Below the pieces are notes generated by a model that was not told the origin of the DNA, did no database searches, and saw only the letters and a program-made list of their open reading frames with translations. A program made the translations under genes and the position numbers. Shown here in pieces: positions 20,817 through 29,850 of a stretch of 64,000 bases of DNA. How positions within the stretch are numbered: the stretch's first letter is position 1; the number at the start of each line of letters is the position of its first letter. Source of the stretch: Sanghuangporus weigelae (lineage: Eukaryota > Basidiomycota > Agaricomycetes > Hymenochaetales > Hymenochaetaceae); NCBI GenBank assembly GCA_033182465.1, contig CP137322.1, forward strand, positions 1,922,001-1,986,000, read 5' to 3'.

Positions 20817-23800
20817 CTATTGCCTCATTCGTTTTCGTGCGGCGATCCATTGGTTAAGGTTCGGTGGCTGGATTGCCTGAGGATACTTTTTATGGAATGC
20901 TTCGATCATTTGATAGGAGTTCTTGAGGTTGTCAAGTGGCTCCCATGTTCGCTCCTGGTATCCTTTCCATTGGATAAGGTATTGGACCTTGCTCCGATGA
21001 CGTCTTGTGTTATGAATCGTCTCCACTTCGTACTCTGCTTCTCCCTCCACTTCAATAGGTGGTGGTTCATCCAAAGTGGGTCTTCCAGGGTATTCCTTTC
21101 GTTTGTAAGGCCTGAGAAGGCTCGCATGAAACACTGGGTGGATCGGAAGGGTTTCGGGTAAGCGTAATCTGAATGACACTTGTCCGACTGCCTTCTCGAC
21201 TTTATAAGGCCCTGCCCATTTCATTGCAAGTTTCTTCGTTGGTTCCAATCGACTGAGATTCCTCATGTCTAGTAACACTTCGTCTCCTGGCTTGTACTCT
21301 GGCAGTTTGCCTCGATGCAGGTCTGCATAAAGCTTCATTGCCTCATTCGCTTGCCTAATCGAATTATAGGCTTCTTGCTGTACTTGTCGAAGCTCCTCTA
21401 GGTGATTTATTGCTTCTGGGACGTTTGAATCACCGGTCTCCGCAACGTCCAGGTGAGGATGCCATCCATACAGTGTATAGAATGGTGACTGATGTGTAGT
21501 ACTGTGCTTCCTGTTGTTGTAGGCGAATTCTGCTATATCGATGTACTCTGCCCAATCTGTTTGTCGGTAGGACACATAGCAGCGTAAGTACTGTTCAAGC
21601 TCTTGATTTAGTCGCTCGGTTTGACCATCGGTTTGTGGATGATACGCTGTACTAGTTTTCCAATCGACATCGATGAGTCTGCAGAACTCCTTGAGGAATT
21701 GCGCGGTGAAGTTGCTACCTCGGTCGGAGATTACTCGTTTAGGGGCCCCGTAGTATTTGAAGACATGTTGGCGGAACAAACGTGCCAACTGCTTAGCATT
21801 GGGTATTCCTTGGCAAGGAATGAACTTCCCCATTTTAGTGAGTTTGTCCACTATAACGAGTATCGCACTGTAGCCTTCATTGCTGACTGGTAAGTCGGTA
21901 ATCAGGTCACAGGTTATGGTTTCCCATGGTTGATGTGGTGCCTCCAACGGTTGGAGCGGCGGATTTCGAAACTGTCGAATCGGTTTTGCACGCTGACATA
22001 TGTCGCAGGTTGCGGTATATGCTCGGATCATTTCTTCCATCTTCGGCCAATAGTATGATCGCTTTACAAGCTCTATGGTCTTTTCTGCTCCTGGGTGGCC
22101 TGCAAGTTTGTGATCATGGCGCCTTCGGATTAGCAACGCTCGTAGGTTGGCGGACGGCGGGATATATAATGCATTGGTTACGTAGTGCAAGCCGTTCCTG
22201 TAACTGTAGCCGTTGCTCTGCTTGATCGCCTGAATTTCCTTCTTAGCCTCCTCGGTATTGTAGTTCCTCTTGATCGTTCGGATAATAGGATCAGAGATAG
22301 TGACCATTTCAGTTTCTAGCTTGTATAGACCGTTGATCTCTGTGCGTCGCAATGTTTGTTGCTTGATCGTATCAGGGGGTAACAAGGTAACTCCTAAGTT
22401 GTCCTTGTCCTCTGGCATATAGTCGGATCGTCGTGATAGCTCGTCAGCTTGGTTCTTCTTGCCTGGCCAATGGAGAATCTTGAAGTTATATCGTGATAAC
22501 TCTAGTGCCCATCTTGCTTGACGTCTCGATAGATTCTGAGCTGTCATGAAGTATCGGAGGTTTGCATGATCGCTTCGGATTGTTACTGGTTCTTTGGTTC
22601 CCTCCAATAGGTGTCTCCAATGCTTGAGTGCTTCCATGATTGCTAGCATCTCTTTGTCATGCGTCGGATAGTTTCGTTGGGTGTTCGTTAGAGTTTTCGA
22701 CATGAAACCTAAAGGTCTCAGTTCTCCTTGGTTGTCTTCTTGTTGTAAGACTGCACCAATCGCTACATCGGATGCATCGGTTTCCAATGTATATGGTTTG
22801 TCTGGCTTTGGCATTGCCAATGCGACTTCCGTTTCGAATGCCTTCTTGATACTTTCGAATGCCTTATCTTGTGCCTCTGCCCATATGAACTTGCGATCCT
22901 TTTTGATAAGGTCGCCAATAGGTGCGAATGTATCGGCATAGTTCCTGATGAATCTTCGGTAGAAGTTACAAAATCCTTGGAACTTTCGAACTTGTCGTTT
23001 CGTCTTTGGTACTGGCCATTCGTGAATAGCTTTGAGCTTATAAGGATCCATCTGGATGCCTTTCGTTCCTACTACAAATCCCAAGTAGTCGAGCTGGGTT
23101 TGGAGGAAGTGACATTTCTCAATTTTGAGGTAAATGTCGAGCTCTCGGCATTTCTGTAGAATTGCTCTGAGGAGTTTCCAATGTTCCTCTTCAGTTTGTG
23201 CTTGACCAATAAGGTCGTCCAAATAGTTGAGTGCTTCTTCTGTCCTGAGCCAATATTCGAAGTTGTCATTCATGAATCGTTGGAATACTGCAGGTGAGTT
23301 CTTCATTCCAAACATCATGACCTTTGGCTTGTAGACTGCATTGCCAACTCGGAATGCTGCCTTCCACTCGTCTCCTTCTCGGATTCGCAGGTTGTTGTAA
23401 CCTGATCGCATGTCGAGTGTAAAGAAGAATTTTCCTTTCTCCAGTTTCTCTGGGAGAACACTCATGATCGGTATCGGGTATGGGTCTGATACTGTCGTGT
23501 CGTTGATGTCTCGGTAATCGGTTACTGCTCGTGCTCCTCCGTCTTTCTTTCCTACAAAGAAGACTGGTGCTGCTACCGGACATGGTTCATGTGGTTGAAC
23601 CTTTTCAATCCATCCTTTGTCAAGTAACTCTTTGACATAAGCATCGAGTGCTGCCTGCTCTTCTCGTGTGAGCTTGATAATAGGCCTTGGTTTCGGTAAT
23701 GGTACTCCTTCTTTGAGGTTAATCGCCATATCCCATTTCGTATGCTTGGGTAACCTTCTTGACTTGTCAGGATCAAAGACATCTGCGTAGTCTTCTATTT

Positions 23801-25295
23801 CCTTTGGTAGGAGTTTTCGCCAATCTCGTTTCTGTGTTCCTAGTAGTCCTTCTGCAGCTGCCTTTTGTTGAGAATACTGCTGGGATACTGAACTCGCTTT
23901 GTTCAGTGGCTGTGAGACTTGGTTCTGCTGCCTTGGTGACCAATTTCGATTGATGTCTAGCTCTAGCTTTGCAGCGAGCTCTTCCTTTCTGGTAAGGGTA
24001 GTTGGTTGGTTGGTCGTCCTAAGACTTTCAATGTCTTCTGGCTCTATGTCGTGCATAGGAGTGTCTTCTGTTGTCTCCTGCTCGTCTTGCATCTCGATAT
24101 CGCTTTCGTTGTCTGCCCATCTTGTACGCTTCGGTGTGGGACTCGCTCCTCGCATTAACGATGCTGTTCTCGGTCGTATAATGCCTGCCACTGGCTTCTC
24201 TGGATACCGTGTCTTTCGTGGTCGTATCCTGTACTTCATGCCCGGGTTTTCTTCTGGTAATGGCCAGAGTTCTTCATCTTCCGGCATGTTTTGTCTCAGT
24301 GGGTGTATCTTCTGTGGCGGTTGTTTCTTCCAACGTTTCGGAGAGTCATTTATTTCCTCCTGTTCGTCTAGGCTATGCTTGCCTGTTACATCTTGTGTTT
24401 CACCTTCGGATGTCTGGTACAGTTGCCGTGCTGGGATCATCCGTCTCGGTATGTGCCTTGGTCGTCGTTGCACTATACTCGTTCCTTGTGGTGCCTGTTT
24501 CTTCCATCGCTTGGGAGTGTAGTTTATTTCCTCCTCATCTCGATGATGCTTGTTTGCCGTTTCCTGTTGTGGCTGTTTCGTTGCAGAGTCTGGTATATTT
24601 TCCGTGCTCGGACTCTTCACTTCTGGCGTCTGTTTTGCCTGTTCCAGTCTTGGTGTTGCTGGTCTGGTTTCCGGCTTCGCTTGTGGCTTCGTTTCGTGAG
24701 AGTGTCCGTTGTTGTCTCTCCTTGGCGCAAATATTATTCCTGGTGCTCCAGAGTGTCGATAGTTGTCTCTGTCCTGAGCCTGTTGCTTCGTGTTATGCCT
24801 AGGTCTTGTCTTGTCAGGTTTGCCTTTCGTTTGCCGTTTCCGTTTGCGCTTCCTGTGCCTTCGTTTCTTGGTAGCTCGTATGACGTTGAGCTCGAATGGT
24901 ATCGAATTACCATTCCGATTCCATACTTGATTCTTCCAATCAATTTCGGGATTGACTTTGGCCAAATAGTCAATTCCTAGGATCACTTGATCCTGTCCTG
25001 TGGTTGCTACTGCCAACGTTTGTGGCTGCGGTTTAGGTCCATCAAAAATTAATGTGTAGACCTCGTGCGTGATTGCTCCTCCTTGGTTGGGACTTCCATC
25101 CGCATTATTCAAAGGTCGAGGGTGATCAAGCCTCTTTTTGAATAGGCTGTAGTGTCGTACCAAGTTGGGGTGTATCGTGCTGCATGTAGCTCCGGAATCG
25201 ATTAACGCTTTGACTGCTAGGGTCTTTGTTCCAACCTTCACTCGAATAGGTAATCGGGGATGCAATGCTTGTATTGGCAATCGCTTATTGTACAT
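20817..25295 (-). CDS. Chromovirus pol polyprotein
   Basis: 1,492 codons from the first Met; the frame is open further upstream and overlaps gag in another frame, the arrangement this family handles by recoding. Domains in order: aspartic protease (ALIDSGATCSTIH) near residues 30-45; a long Gln/Arg/Pro-rich linker of about 300 residues; reverse transcriptase with FFVGKKDGGARAVTDYRDIN and the YLDD catalytic loop; RNase H (YTLETDASDVAIGAVLQQ); integrase zinc finger (HPGAEKTIEL with CDICQRAKP) and DDE core (ITCDLITDLP, VISDRGSNFTAQF, STAYHPQTDGQTERLNQELE); and a C-terminal chromodomain (YLIQWKGYQERTWEPLDNL), which in the family targets integration to modified chromatin. It looks whole. Confidence 0.95.
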   Translation of the reverse strand: MYNKRLPIQALHPRLPIRVKVGTKTLAVKALIDSGATCSTIHPNLVRHYSLFKKRLDHPRPLNNADGSPNQGGAITHEVYTLIFDGPKPQPQTLAVATTGQDQVILGIDYLAKVNPEIDWKNQVWNRNGNSIPFELNVIRATKKRRHRKRKRKRQTKGKPDKTRPRHNTKQQAQDRDNYRHSGAPGIIFAPRRDNNGHSHETKPQAKPETRPATPRLEQAKQTPEVKSPSTENIPDSATKQPQQETANKHHRDEEEINYTPKRWKKQAPQGTSIVQRRPRHIPRRMIPARQLYQTSEGETQDVTGKHSLDEQEEINDSPKRWKKQPPQKIHPLRQNMPEDEELWPLPEENPGMKYRIRPRKTRYPEKPVAGIIRPRTASLMRGASPTPKRTRWADNESDIEMQDEQETTEDTPMHDIEPEDIESLRTTNQPTTLTRKEELAAKLELDINRNWSPRQQNQVSQPLNKASSVSQQYSQQKAAAEGLLGTQKRDWRKLLPKEIEDYADVFDPDKSRRLPKHTKWDMAINLKEGVPLPKPRPIIKLTREEQAALDAYVKELLDKGWIEKVQPHEPCPVAAPVFFVGKKDGGARAVTDYRDINDTTVSDPYPIPIMSVLPEKLEKGKFFFTLDMRSGYNNLRIREGDEWKAAFRVGNAVYKPKVMMFGMKNSPAVFQRFMNDNFEYWLRTEEALNYLDDLIGQAQTEEEHWKLLRAILQKCRELDIYLKIEKCHFLQTQLDYLGFVVGTKGIQMDPYKLKAIHEWPVPKTKRQVRKFQGFCNFYRRFIRNYADTFAPIGDLIKKDRKFIWAEAQDKAFESIKKAFETEVALAMPKPDKPYTLETDASDVAIGAVLQQEDNQGELRPLGFMSKTLTNTQRNYPTHDKEMLAIMEALKHWRHLLEGTKEPVTIRSDHANLRYFMTAQNLSRRQARWALELSRYNFKILHWPGKKNQADELSRRSDYMPEDKDNLGVTLLPPDTIKQQTLRRTEINGLYKLETEMVTISDPIIRTIKRNYNTEEAKKEIQAIKQSNGYSYRNGLHYVTNALYIPPSANLRALLIRRRHDHKLAGHPGAEKTIELVKRSYYWPKMEEMIRAYTATCDICQRAKPIRQFRNPPLQPLEAPHQPWETITCDLITDLPVSNEGYSAILVIVDKLTKMGKFIPCQGIPNAKQLARLFRQHVFKYYGAPKRVISDRGSNFTAQFLKEFCRLIDVDWKTSTAYHPQTDGQTERLNQELEQYLRCYVSYRQTDWAEYIDIAEFAYNNRKHSTTHQSPFYTLYGWHPHLDVAETGDSNVPEAINHLEELRQVQQEAYNSIRQANEAMKLYADLHRGKLPEYKPGDEVLLDMRNLSRLEPTKKLAMKWAGPYKVEKAVGQVSFRLRLPETLPIHPVFHASLLRPYKRKEYPGRPTLDEPPPIEVEGEAEYEVETIHNTRRHRSKVQYLIQWKGYQERTWEPLDNLKNSYQMIEAFHKKYPQAIQPPNLNQWIAARKRMRQ

Positions 25296-25399
25296 CGCTT
25301 CACTGGGGTTGAACCCAGGAGGTTTGAAACACTGGTTGTTGAAACCTTTCTCGTCACCCTTGTTACACTCACATCGCGCAGTCTCGTTCGATGGAGGTC

Positions 25400-26488
25400 T
25401 TAATCTTTTCCCTGTTGCTCTTTACTTGCTAGGGATTTGCGAATGTTGTTTCGGTATTCTTCGTCATGCTTGCAAGTCCATCCTGCTGATTCATCGCCTT
25501 TAGCCCATGCTACATGATCGTAGTGGACTGGCCTTCGGCAGTGCGGATCGGGACATGTTTCCTTGAAATCGATTGTTCGTGTTGTCATCGTCCTCCGTTT
25601 TACACCATTAGTCTTCTTCGGCCGCTTAGAGGAAGAACCCTTTTGCTTCCTTGGTGCCTTGCACTCCTTTGCGTAATGTCCTGACTTTTCACAGTTGTAG
25701 CATTTGCCTCCCTTCTTCGGCAAGCCTCGGAGTGCATCTACATCCATGGCGTCTGGATCTCGTTTCGTTGTTTGTACTGGTGGTCGGAAAGATGACTGTC
25801 CATTCGATTTGAATCTTGGGGTATATGTTTGACTACCCATGAGCCTTTGCCTGGCATCAGAGTTTGCTAGGTTGCTTGTCCATTCCATCCATGCATCGAG
25901 GTCGTTCTTCTCGAAAGCGTCGGGTTGTACAGATTCGACTCGTCGTTTGACCCACATGTCTAGTCCTTTGACATAGATGTACTTGAGCATCTGCTTATCC
26001 ATCGTGTCTGGTGCTCGTGCTTTGAGTCGTCGGAATTCGTCGTTGTACGCCCTAATGCTTGCTCCTTTCTGCTGGATGCATAGTAGTTGGAATAGGGCTT
26101 CCTGTTCTCCAATGATCGGATGTCCTGCTCGGATCCTCATCCAGTTCAGCATGTCCTTGAGTGATGCGAACATTCCATTTGTTGCAGCGATAATCGCAGG
26201 TACCGGTTTCAGTTTCCCATTGGCATCGAATGATGTTAGGGTATTCTTCTCTGCAAACCAATCGTAGCTATCGCCTTCGAGTGCTGCGAATAGGCTCTTT
26301 GCTATCTCCTCCTCATCCTTGACTCCATGCTGTGCCAGCTTTGAGATACATCGACTAATCCACAGATCAATGTCTTCGCTTCGCTTGCCATAGTACTTCG
26401 GAAGCTTGATGCTGTGTTTAGAGAGTTGTGTCTGAAGAGTCTGTAGTTGCTGCTCCAGTGCTTGCACCTTCTGGTCGGTTGTCGACAT
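25400..26488 (-). CDS. Chromovirus gag
   Basis: 362 codons. Short N-terminal coiled coil (VQALEQQLQTLQTQL), a capsid-like helical region with the conserved ISKLAQ and DWFAEKN blocks, and a CCHC zinc knuckle (CYNCEKSGHYAKEC) near residue 265, followed by a basic tail and a second Cys/His cluster. This is the virus-like particle protein of the element. Its start lies 71 bases inside the end of the frame upstream, in another reading frame. Confidence 0.9.
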   Translation of the reverse strand: MSTTDQKVQALEQQLQTLQTQLSKHSIKLPKYYGKRSEDIDLWISRCISKLAQHGVKDEEEIAKSLFAALEGDSYDWFAEKNTLTSFDANGKLKPVPAIIAATNGMFASLKDMLNWMRIRAGHPIIGEQEALFQLLCIQQKGASIRAYNDEFRRLKARAPDTMDKQMLKYIYVKGLDMWVKRRVESVQPDAFEKNDLDAWMEWTSNLANSDARQRLMGSQTYTPRFKSNGQSSFRPPVQTTKRDPDAMDVDALRGLPKKGGKCYNCEKSGHYAKECKAPRKQKGSSSKRPKKTNGVKRRTMTTRTIDFKETCPDPHCRRPVHYDHVAWAKGDESAGWTCKHDEEYRNNIRKSLASKEQQGKD

Positions 26489-27452
26489 GATCGTATGTGC
26501 TTATGGGCACTGCTGGTGGTGAATAGGATGGTGGTGGTGGATTCTCTGGCGCTTGGGTTGCTACTGAACCACTTGCTGGTACTGCAGGTACTGTTGGTAC
26601 TTGGATGATAACCGTTCGAGGTGGGGTTCTGAGTAAGAATGGCCTTCGTGATGCTTCTTCGTCTGAGGACACTGATTCGTCAGAACTCTGTTCCTGTTGG
26701 GCTCTCTCTCTTGGTAGAAAGTATTCCCAGCGTTGTGCTGCCTGAGCTACTTCTCGAATTCGTTGAGCGTGTTCGAGTATGTTCCTTGAGGTAGTTTCGG
26801 TTGTCTGTACCGATGTGAGTATAGCTGCGTAGGTGCGTTGACTCGACTCGATTGTTTGTCCTAGTTGGAGTAGGGCTTCTCGCAGGTTATGGATGTCTTG
26901 AACAATCCTTGGTTGATCTAGAGCTGTCCTGTTAAGCTCTCCGATTCTCGTCTCGATTGTCTGTAGTTGCTGTTCCTGAGCAGTAATCCTGTTTCGGATA
27001 GCGTTGAGCTCTCGGTCAAGTACTCCGTTTCCGTCTATGACCCGTTGATTGAGTGCCCCTGCTGCTCGATCCAATTCCAGAGTATATCTCTCTAGAGCTG
27101 CTACCTGTGCTCCAATTCTTCGAGTAGTTGTTTCGAGTGCTTCGAATCGATCTCCTACTGCTGTCGCGTATGCTCCGGTTGGTAGACTGTTTGACTGCCC
27201 CGTGTTTGCAGTTCGTTCTTCCAGTCTTTCAACCCTTTCTTGTAGCCTTCTGATCACTGGTGGATACAATATGCTGTGGTTCGTTGTCGCGTATAGTATG
27301 TCGTGATCGCTTTCCAGACTACGTAGCCTGTTGGTGATATGTTGAACTCGTTCGTCGAGGGATCTAGGTATGAACCTCGTTTGATTATCGTTCGCCCGTT
27401 CGTTCGTTCGATGACCGTTACTTCTGTTGTTGGCGTTTCCTGATCGGTTCAT
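26418..27452 (-). CDS. Chromovirus frame upstream of gag: coiled-coil protein with a PPxY motif
   Basis: 344 codons. Seen: a polar Asn/Arg-rich start, then long stretches of heptad-like sequence (RLQERVERLEERT; RNRITAQEQQLQTIETRIGE; SRNILEHAQRIREVAQAAQ) that predict an extended coiled coil, then an acidic Ser patch (SSDESVSSDEEAS) and a Pro-rich tail with NPPPPSYSPP. PPxY motifs bind WW domains of NEDD4-type ubiquitin ligases and serve as late domains in retroviral Gag. The first codon overlaps the stop of the preceding frame as ATGA. No family is recognised for the whole protein. Confidence 0.65.
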   Translation of the reverse strand: MNRSGNANNRSNGHRTNERANDNQTRFIPRSLDERVQHITNRLRSLESDHDILYATTNHSILYPPVIRRLQERVERLEERTANTGQSNSLPTGAYATAVGDRFEALETTTRRIGAQVAALERYTLELDRAAGALNQRVIDGNGVLDRELNAIRNRITAQEQQLQTIETRIGELNRTALDQPRIVQDIHNLREALLQLGQTIESSQRTYAAILTSVQTTETTSRNILEHAQRIREVAQAAQRWEYFLPRERAQQEQSSDESVSSDEEASRRPFLLRTPPRTVIIQVPTVPAVPASGSVATQAPENPPPPSYSPPAVPISTYDHVDNRPEGASTGAATTDSSDTTL

Positions 27453-27790
27453 GAACTTCGTTTCTCGCCTGATGCTTCAGGGTTATTGTTCCTTGGTGCT
27501 GTTAACCAAGTAGTTCCTTTCTCGTCGAATGTAGCAATAGTGGAAGGGACTGCTGCTACTTTCGTGGTTGTTGTTTGCGTGCTCCCAACTGCAGGGCTAC
27601 CAGATGCCTTTGCTATTAGGTACACTTCGTCGTTGTAGGGGTTATGATAGTAGATATGTGATTTAAGTGAATCGGGTTTGTCGTTCTCCAGGATGTGCAC
27701 TTGTCCTGAGGATTCGATATGGGTACTAGTCTCGAAACTAGTGACGTCGATAGGGACTTGAGGTCGACGGTCCTCGCCTCGATAAAACAC
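27449..27790 (-). CDS. First frame of the chromovirus, unknown small protein
   Basis: 113 codons, the first open frame after the 5' LTR, ending in the ATGA overlap with the coiled-coil frame. It has a Ser/Thr-rich polar composition with a central YYHNPYNDEVYLIAKASG block. No family is recognised. Confidence 0.45.
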   Translation of the reverse strand: MFYRGEDRRPQVPIDVTSFETSTHIESSGQVHILENDKPDSLKSHIYYHNPYNDEVYLIAKASGSPAVGSTQTTTTKVAAVPSTIATFDEKGTTWLTAPRNNNPEASGEKRSS

Positions 27791-27851
27791 TAGCCAAGAA
27801 CCTTGCCCGTGAGAGGTGGTGGTAAAACTAGCGAGTGATCTTTCGATCCAA

Positions 27852-29363
27852 TGTTAGGAAGTAGGCCCGGGGTTACACCGGTTTGATCCTTTTGCCTAAG
27901 CAGCGGTGTGTTGTGCAGAGGTGATCTTATCTACCCACGTCTGGCTGTACCACGCGGTCCCTTACTAGCCTTCCTAGTCGCGGTCCGAGTTATGGATGCT
28001 TTCAGATACGAGGTAATAGTAAAGCAGATTGGGATTTCCAAGAGGCGTGATAGTACAAAGCACACAGTAATAGCTCGCTGTAGGGCAAGCTTTACACCAG
28101 TGTGTTAAGAGGATCGAAAGATGGGGAAATGAGGGCCTAATCCTACAACTATTTATGCTCCCAGATATTCCATTTTCCGTCCTATTTCTTACTCATCCTG
28201 TCTCCACTTTACTCCACTTTTCTCCACCATTACATCTGTTCCTTTGTCATCCTGCTGCGCTTCGCTCCACTTTGCTCCAATCTTTGTAAGGTCGTCTCCA
28301 CTATGACAGAATTCTTTGGAGTTGCTGACTGAGACAATAGAGGTGGTGCTCCGATATGGAATGCTCCACTGTCAGTACTCCATAACGATGTCATTGCCGT
28401 CATTGAGTGGCATCTTTGCTCTTGGAGCGATGTAGGCTGCTCGGTATGTGATTCTTCGGAATTCATCTCGAGGTCCAGCGAGGGTAAGCATAACTCGCAC
28501 GTCAGTGTTAAGGTGTCGGGTCGGTGTAGAGTATGGTCCAAGGCATATCATGAACTGCATAAGCTCTGCTGGTGGGTTCTGCTGGGTTCTGGTGACTAGC
28601 CATGCTTTGCCTTCGTATCGTATATCACGAATGTAGCGCCATATCCTTCGTTGTATAAGGAGTTGTAATTGCTTGGTTTCCAGGTTCGCATCTCTCGGTA
28701 AATAAAGGTTTGCCTGTATCGTAGATGCTGGACATGGTGTGTGCAACTCCGGTCTATACCATCCAATCATTCTCCAAGTTATCGGGTTCGCGGTTCGAGG
28801 GGTCCGAGTTGTGATCGTGAGTTCCTCTCGTTTCTTGGGTACTATTGGGCTTGGTGGATTGGAATGCATTGTATCCTGAAGGTGTCGCTCGGTTTCGATG
28901 TGACAGTCACGCGTACCAACCGTTGCCGTGCATACTAAGTAGTATACTTCATAAAGGACCATGTAAACTCGTGCACAGACTTGACAGTGCTGAAATGCCA
29001 GTGAGGTCTCCATAAACCTTATTAGCCTTTAGCCTTTTAGCGTTTAGGCTTTAGTAGTTGTGCTTCTGGACTTCTAAGAAGTTTGATCGCTTCTTTTGAT
29101 CGAGGTCGCTCTGGTTGCTTGGTCGGCGGCGTTAGAGTGGTAGTCCGCGGTAATAGGCGGTCGGCGGTGTTAGCTGTTAGCGGGATTACGTATCCGCTTT
29201 GGTGCTTCTAGCGCTCGGGTGGTAACGGGTTACTGTTGCCTAGGCCGCTCGATTGCTTGGGCCTTTGATAGCTGGCTTGGTTACCGGTCGCGTTTGGAAA
29301 GCTGATCGTGTAGATCTGTTGATCGTGTCGATCCTGATGCGAGTTTTTGAGCGGATCCTTTCA
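27852..29363 (-). repeat. Chromovirus 5' LTR
   Basis: 1,512 bases, matching 17073-18584 without visible difference. The first element base inside (27851) begins the presumed primer site, TTGGATCGAAAG on the minus strand. Confidence 0.95.
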
Positions 29364-29368
29364 ATAGG

Positions 29369-29850
29369 CGAGTTGTCTTCCTCATCGTCAGACCACTCCC
29401 AGGCGGCATTGGCACAGTCCCATACGCCATCTGAGTCCGAGTCGTACGCGACATTCGCAGAATCTTTCGGCTTGAATTGCTGGCCACCAACTTGCTTCGA
29501 AAAGCCACCCTTGTTCTTGGGGCACTTGCGTCTGAAGTGACCGGCCTGGCCGCACGTCCAACAGAGCTTTGGCTCTTGAGGTGTGTACTTAACATTCCGT
29601 TTGGGCGATTTGAAGTGGTTGACAGCCAGAGCTTCATCTCTGGGCTGTTTTCCCGACTTAACTGATCTTTCGCCCCTCTTGTTCCGCTTCTGACGCTCTG
29701 CCTCGTCTACAATGATGTGGATGAGGACTTCGGGATCAACATACTTCGCGCTCTCGAGTTGATCTGGAGTAGGCGGAGTTTGGCTGAGAAGCAACAAGTT
29801 ACGAGATGCAATTTCGGCGGAAGTTAGTTGGGAGGATGCTGTAGCGCACT
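29369..29850 (-). other. Copia gag, nucleocapsid part (fossil)
   Basis: Minus-strand remnant between the two insertions. It carries the CCHC zinc knuckle CWTCGQAGHFRRKC, a basic stretch before it, and an acidic DSDSDGVWD tract after it. It belongs to the gag of the copia element at 12944-32791. Confidence 0.8.

Larger units (their letters stand above)
17073..29363 (-). mobile_element. Ty3-type chromovirus (LTR retrotransposon), looks whole, nested in the copia element
   Basis: 12,291 bases reading on the minus strand. LTRs at 27852-29363 (5') and 17073-18584 (3') are 1,512 bases each, begin TGTTAGG and end CA in plus-strand coordinates, and show no difference I can find. The 5-bp duplication ATAGG flanks it at 17068-17072 and 29364-29368. 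A polypurine tract (seven Gs) lies at about 18585-18600 next to the 3' LTR. Parts from the 5' side: two small frames, gag with a CCHC knuckle, a 1,492-codon pol (protease, RT, RNase H, integrase, chromodomain), and a further frame downstream. Identical LTRs mean a very recent insertion, later than the copia element it sits in. No break is seen. At 12.3 kb it is long for the family (commonly 5-8 kb). Confidence 0.95.

Noticed and set aside
20802-24980. Many plus-strand open frames of up to 207 codons opposite the chromovirus pol
   Set aside because: They mirror codon usage of the long minus-strand pol frame and carry no motif of their own.
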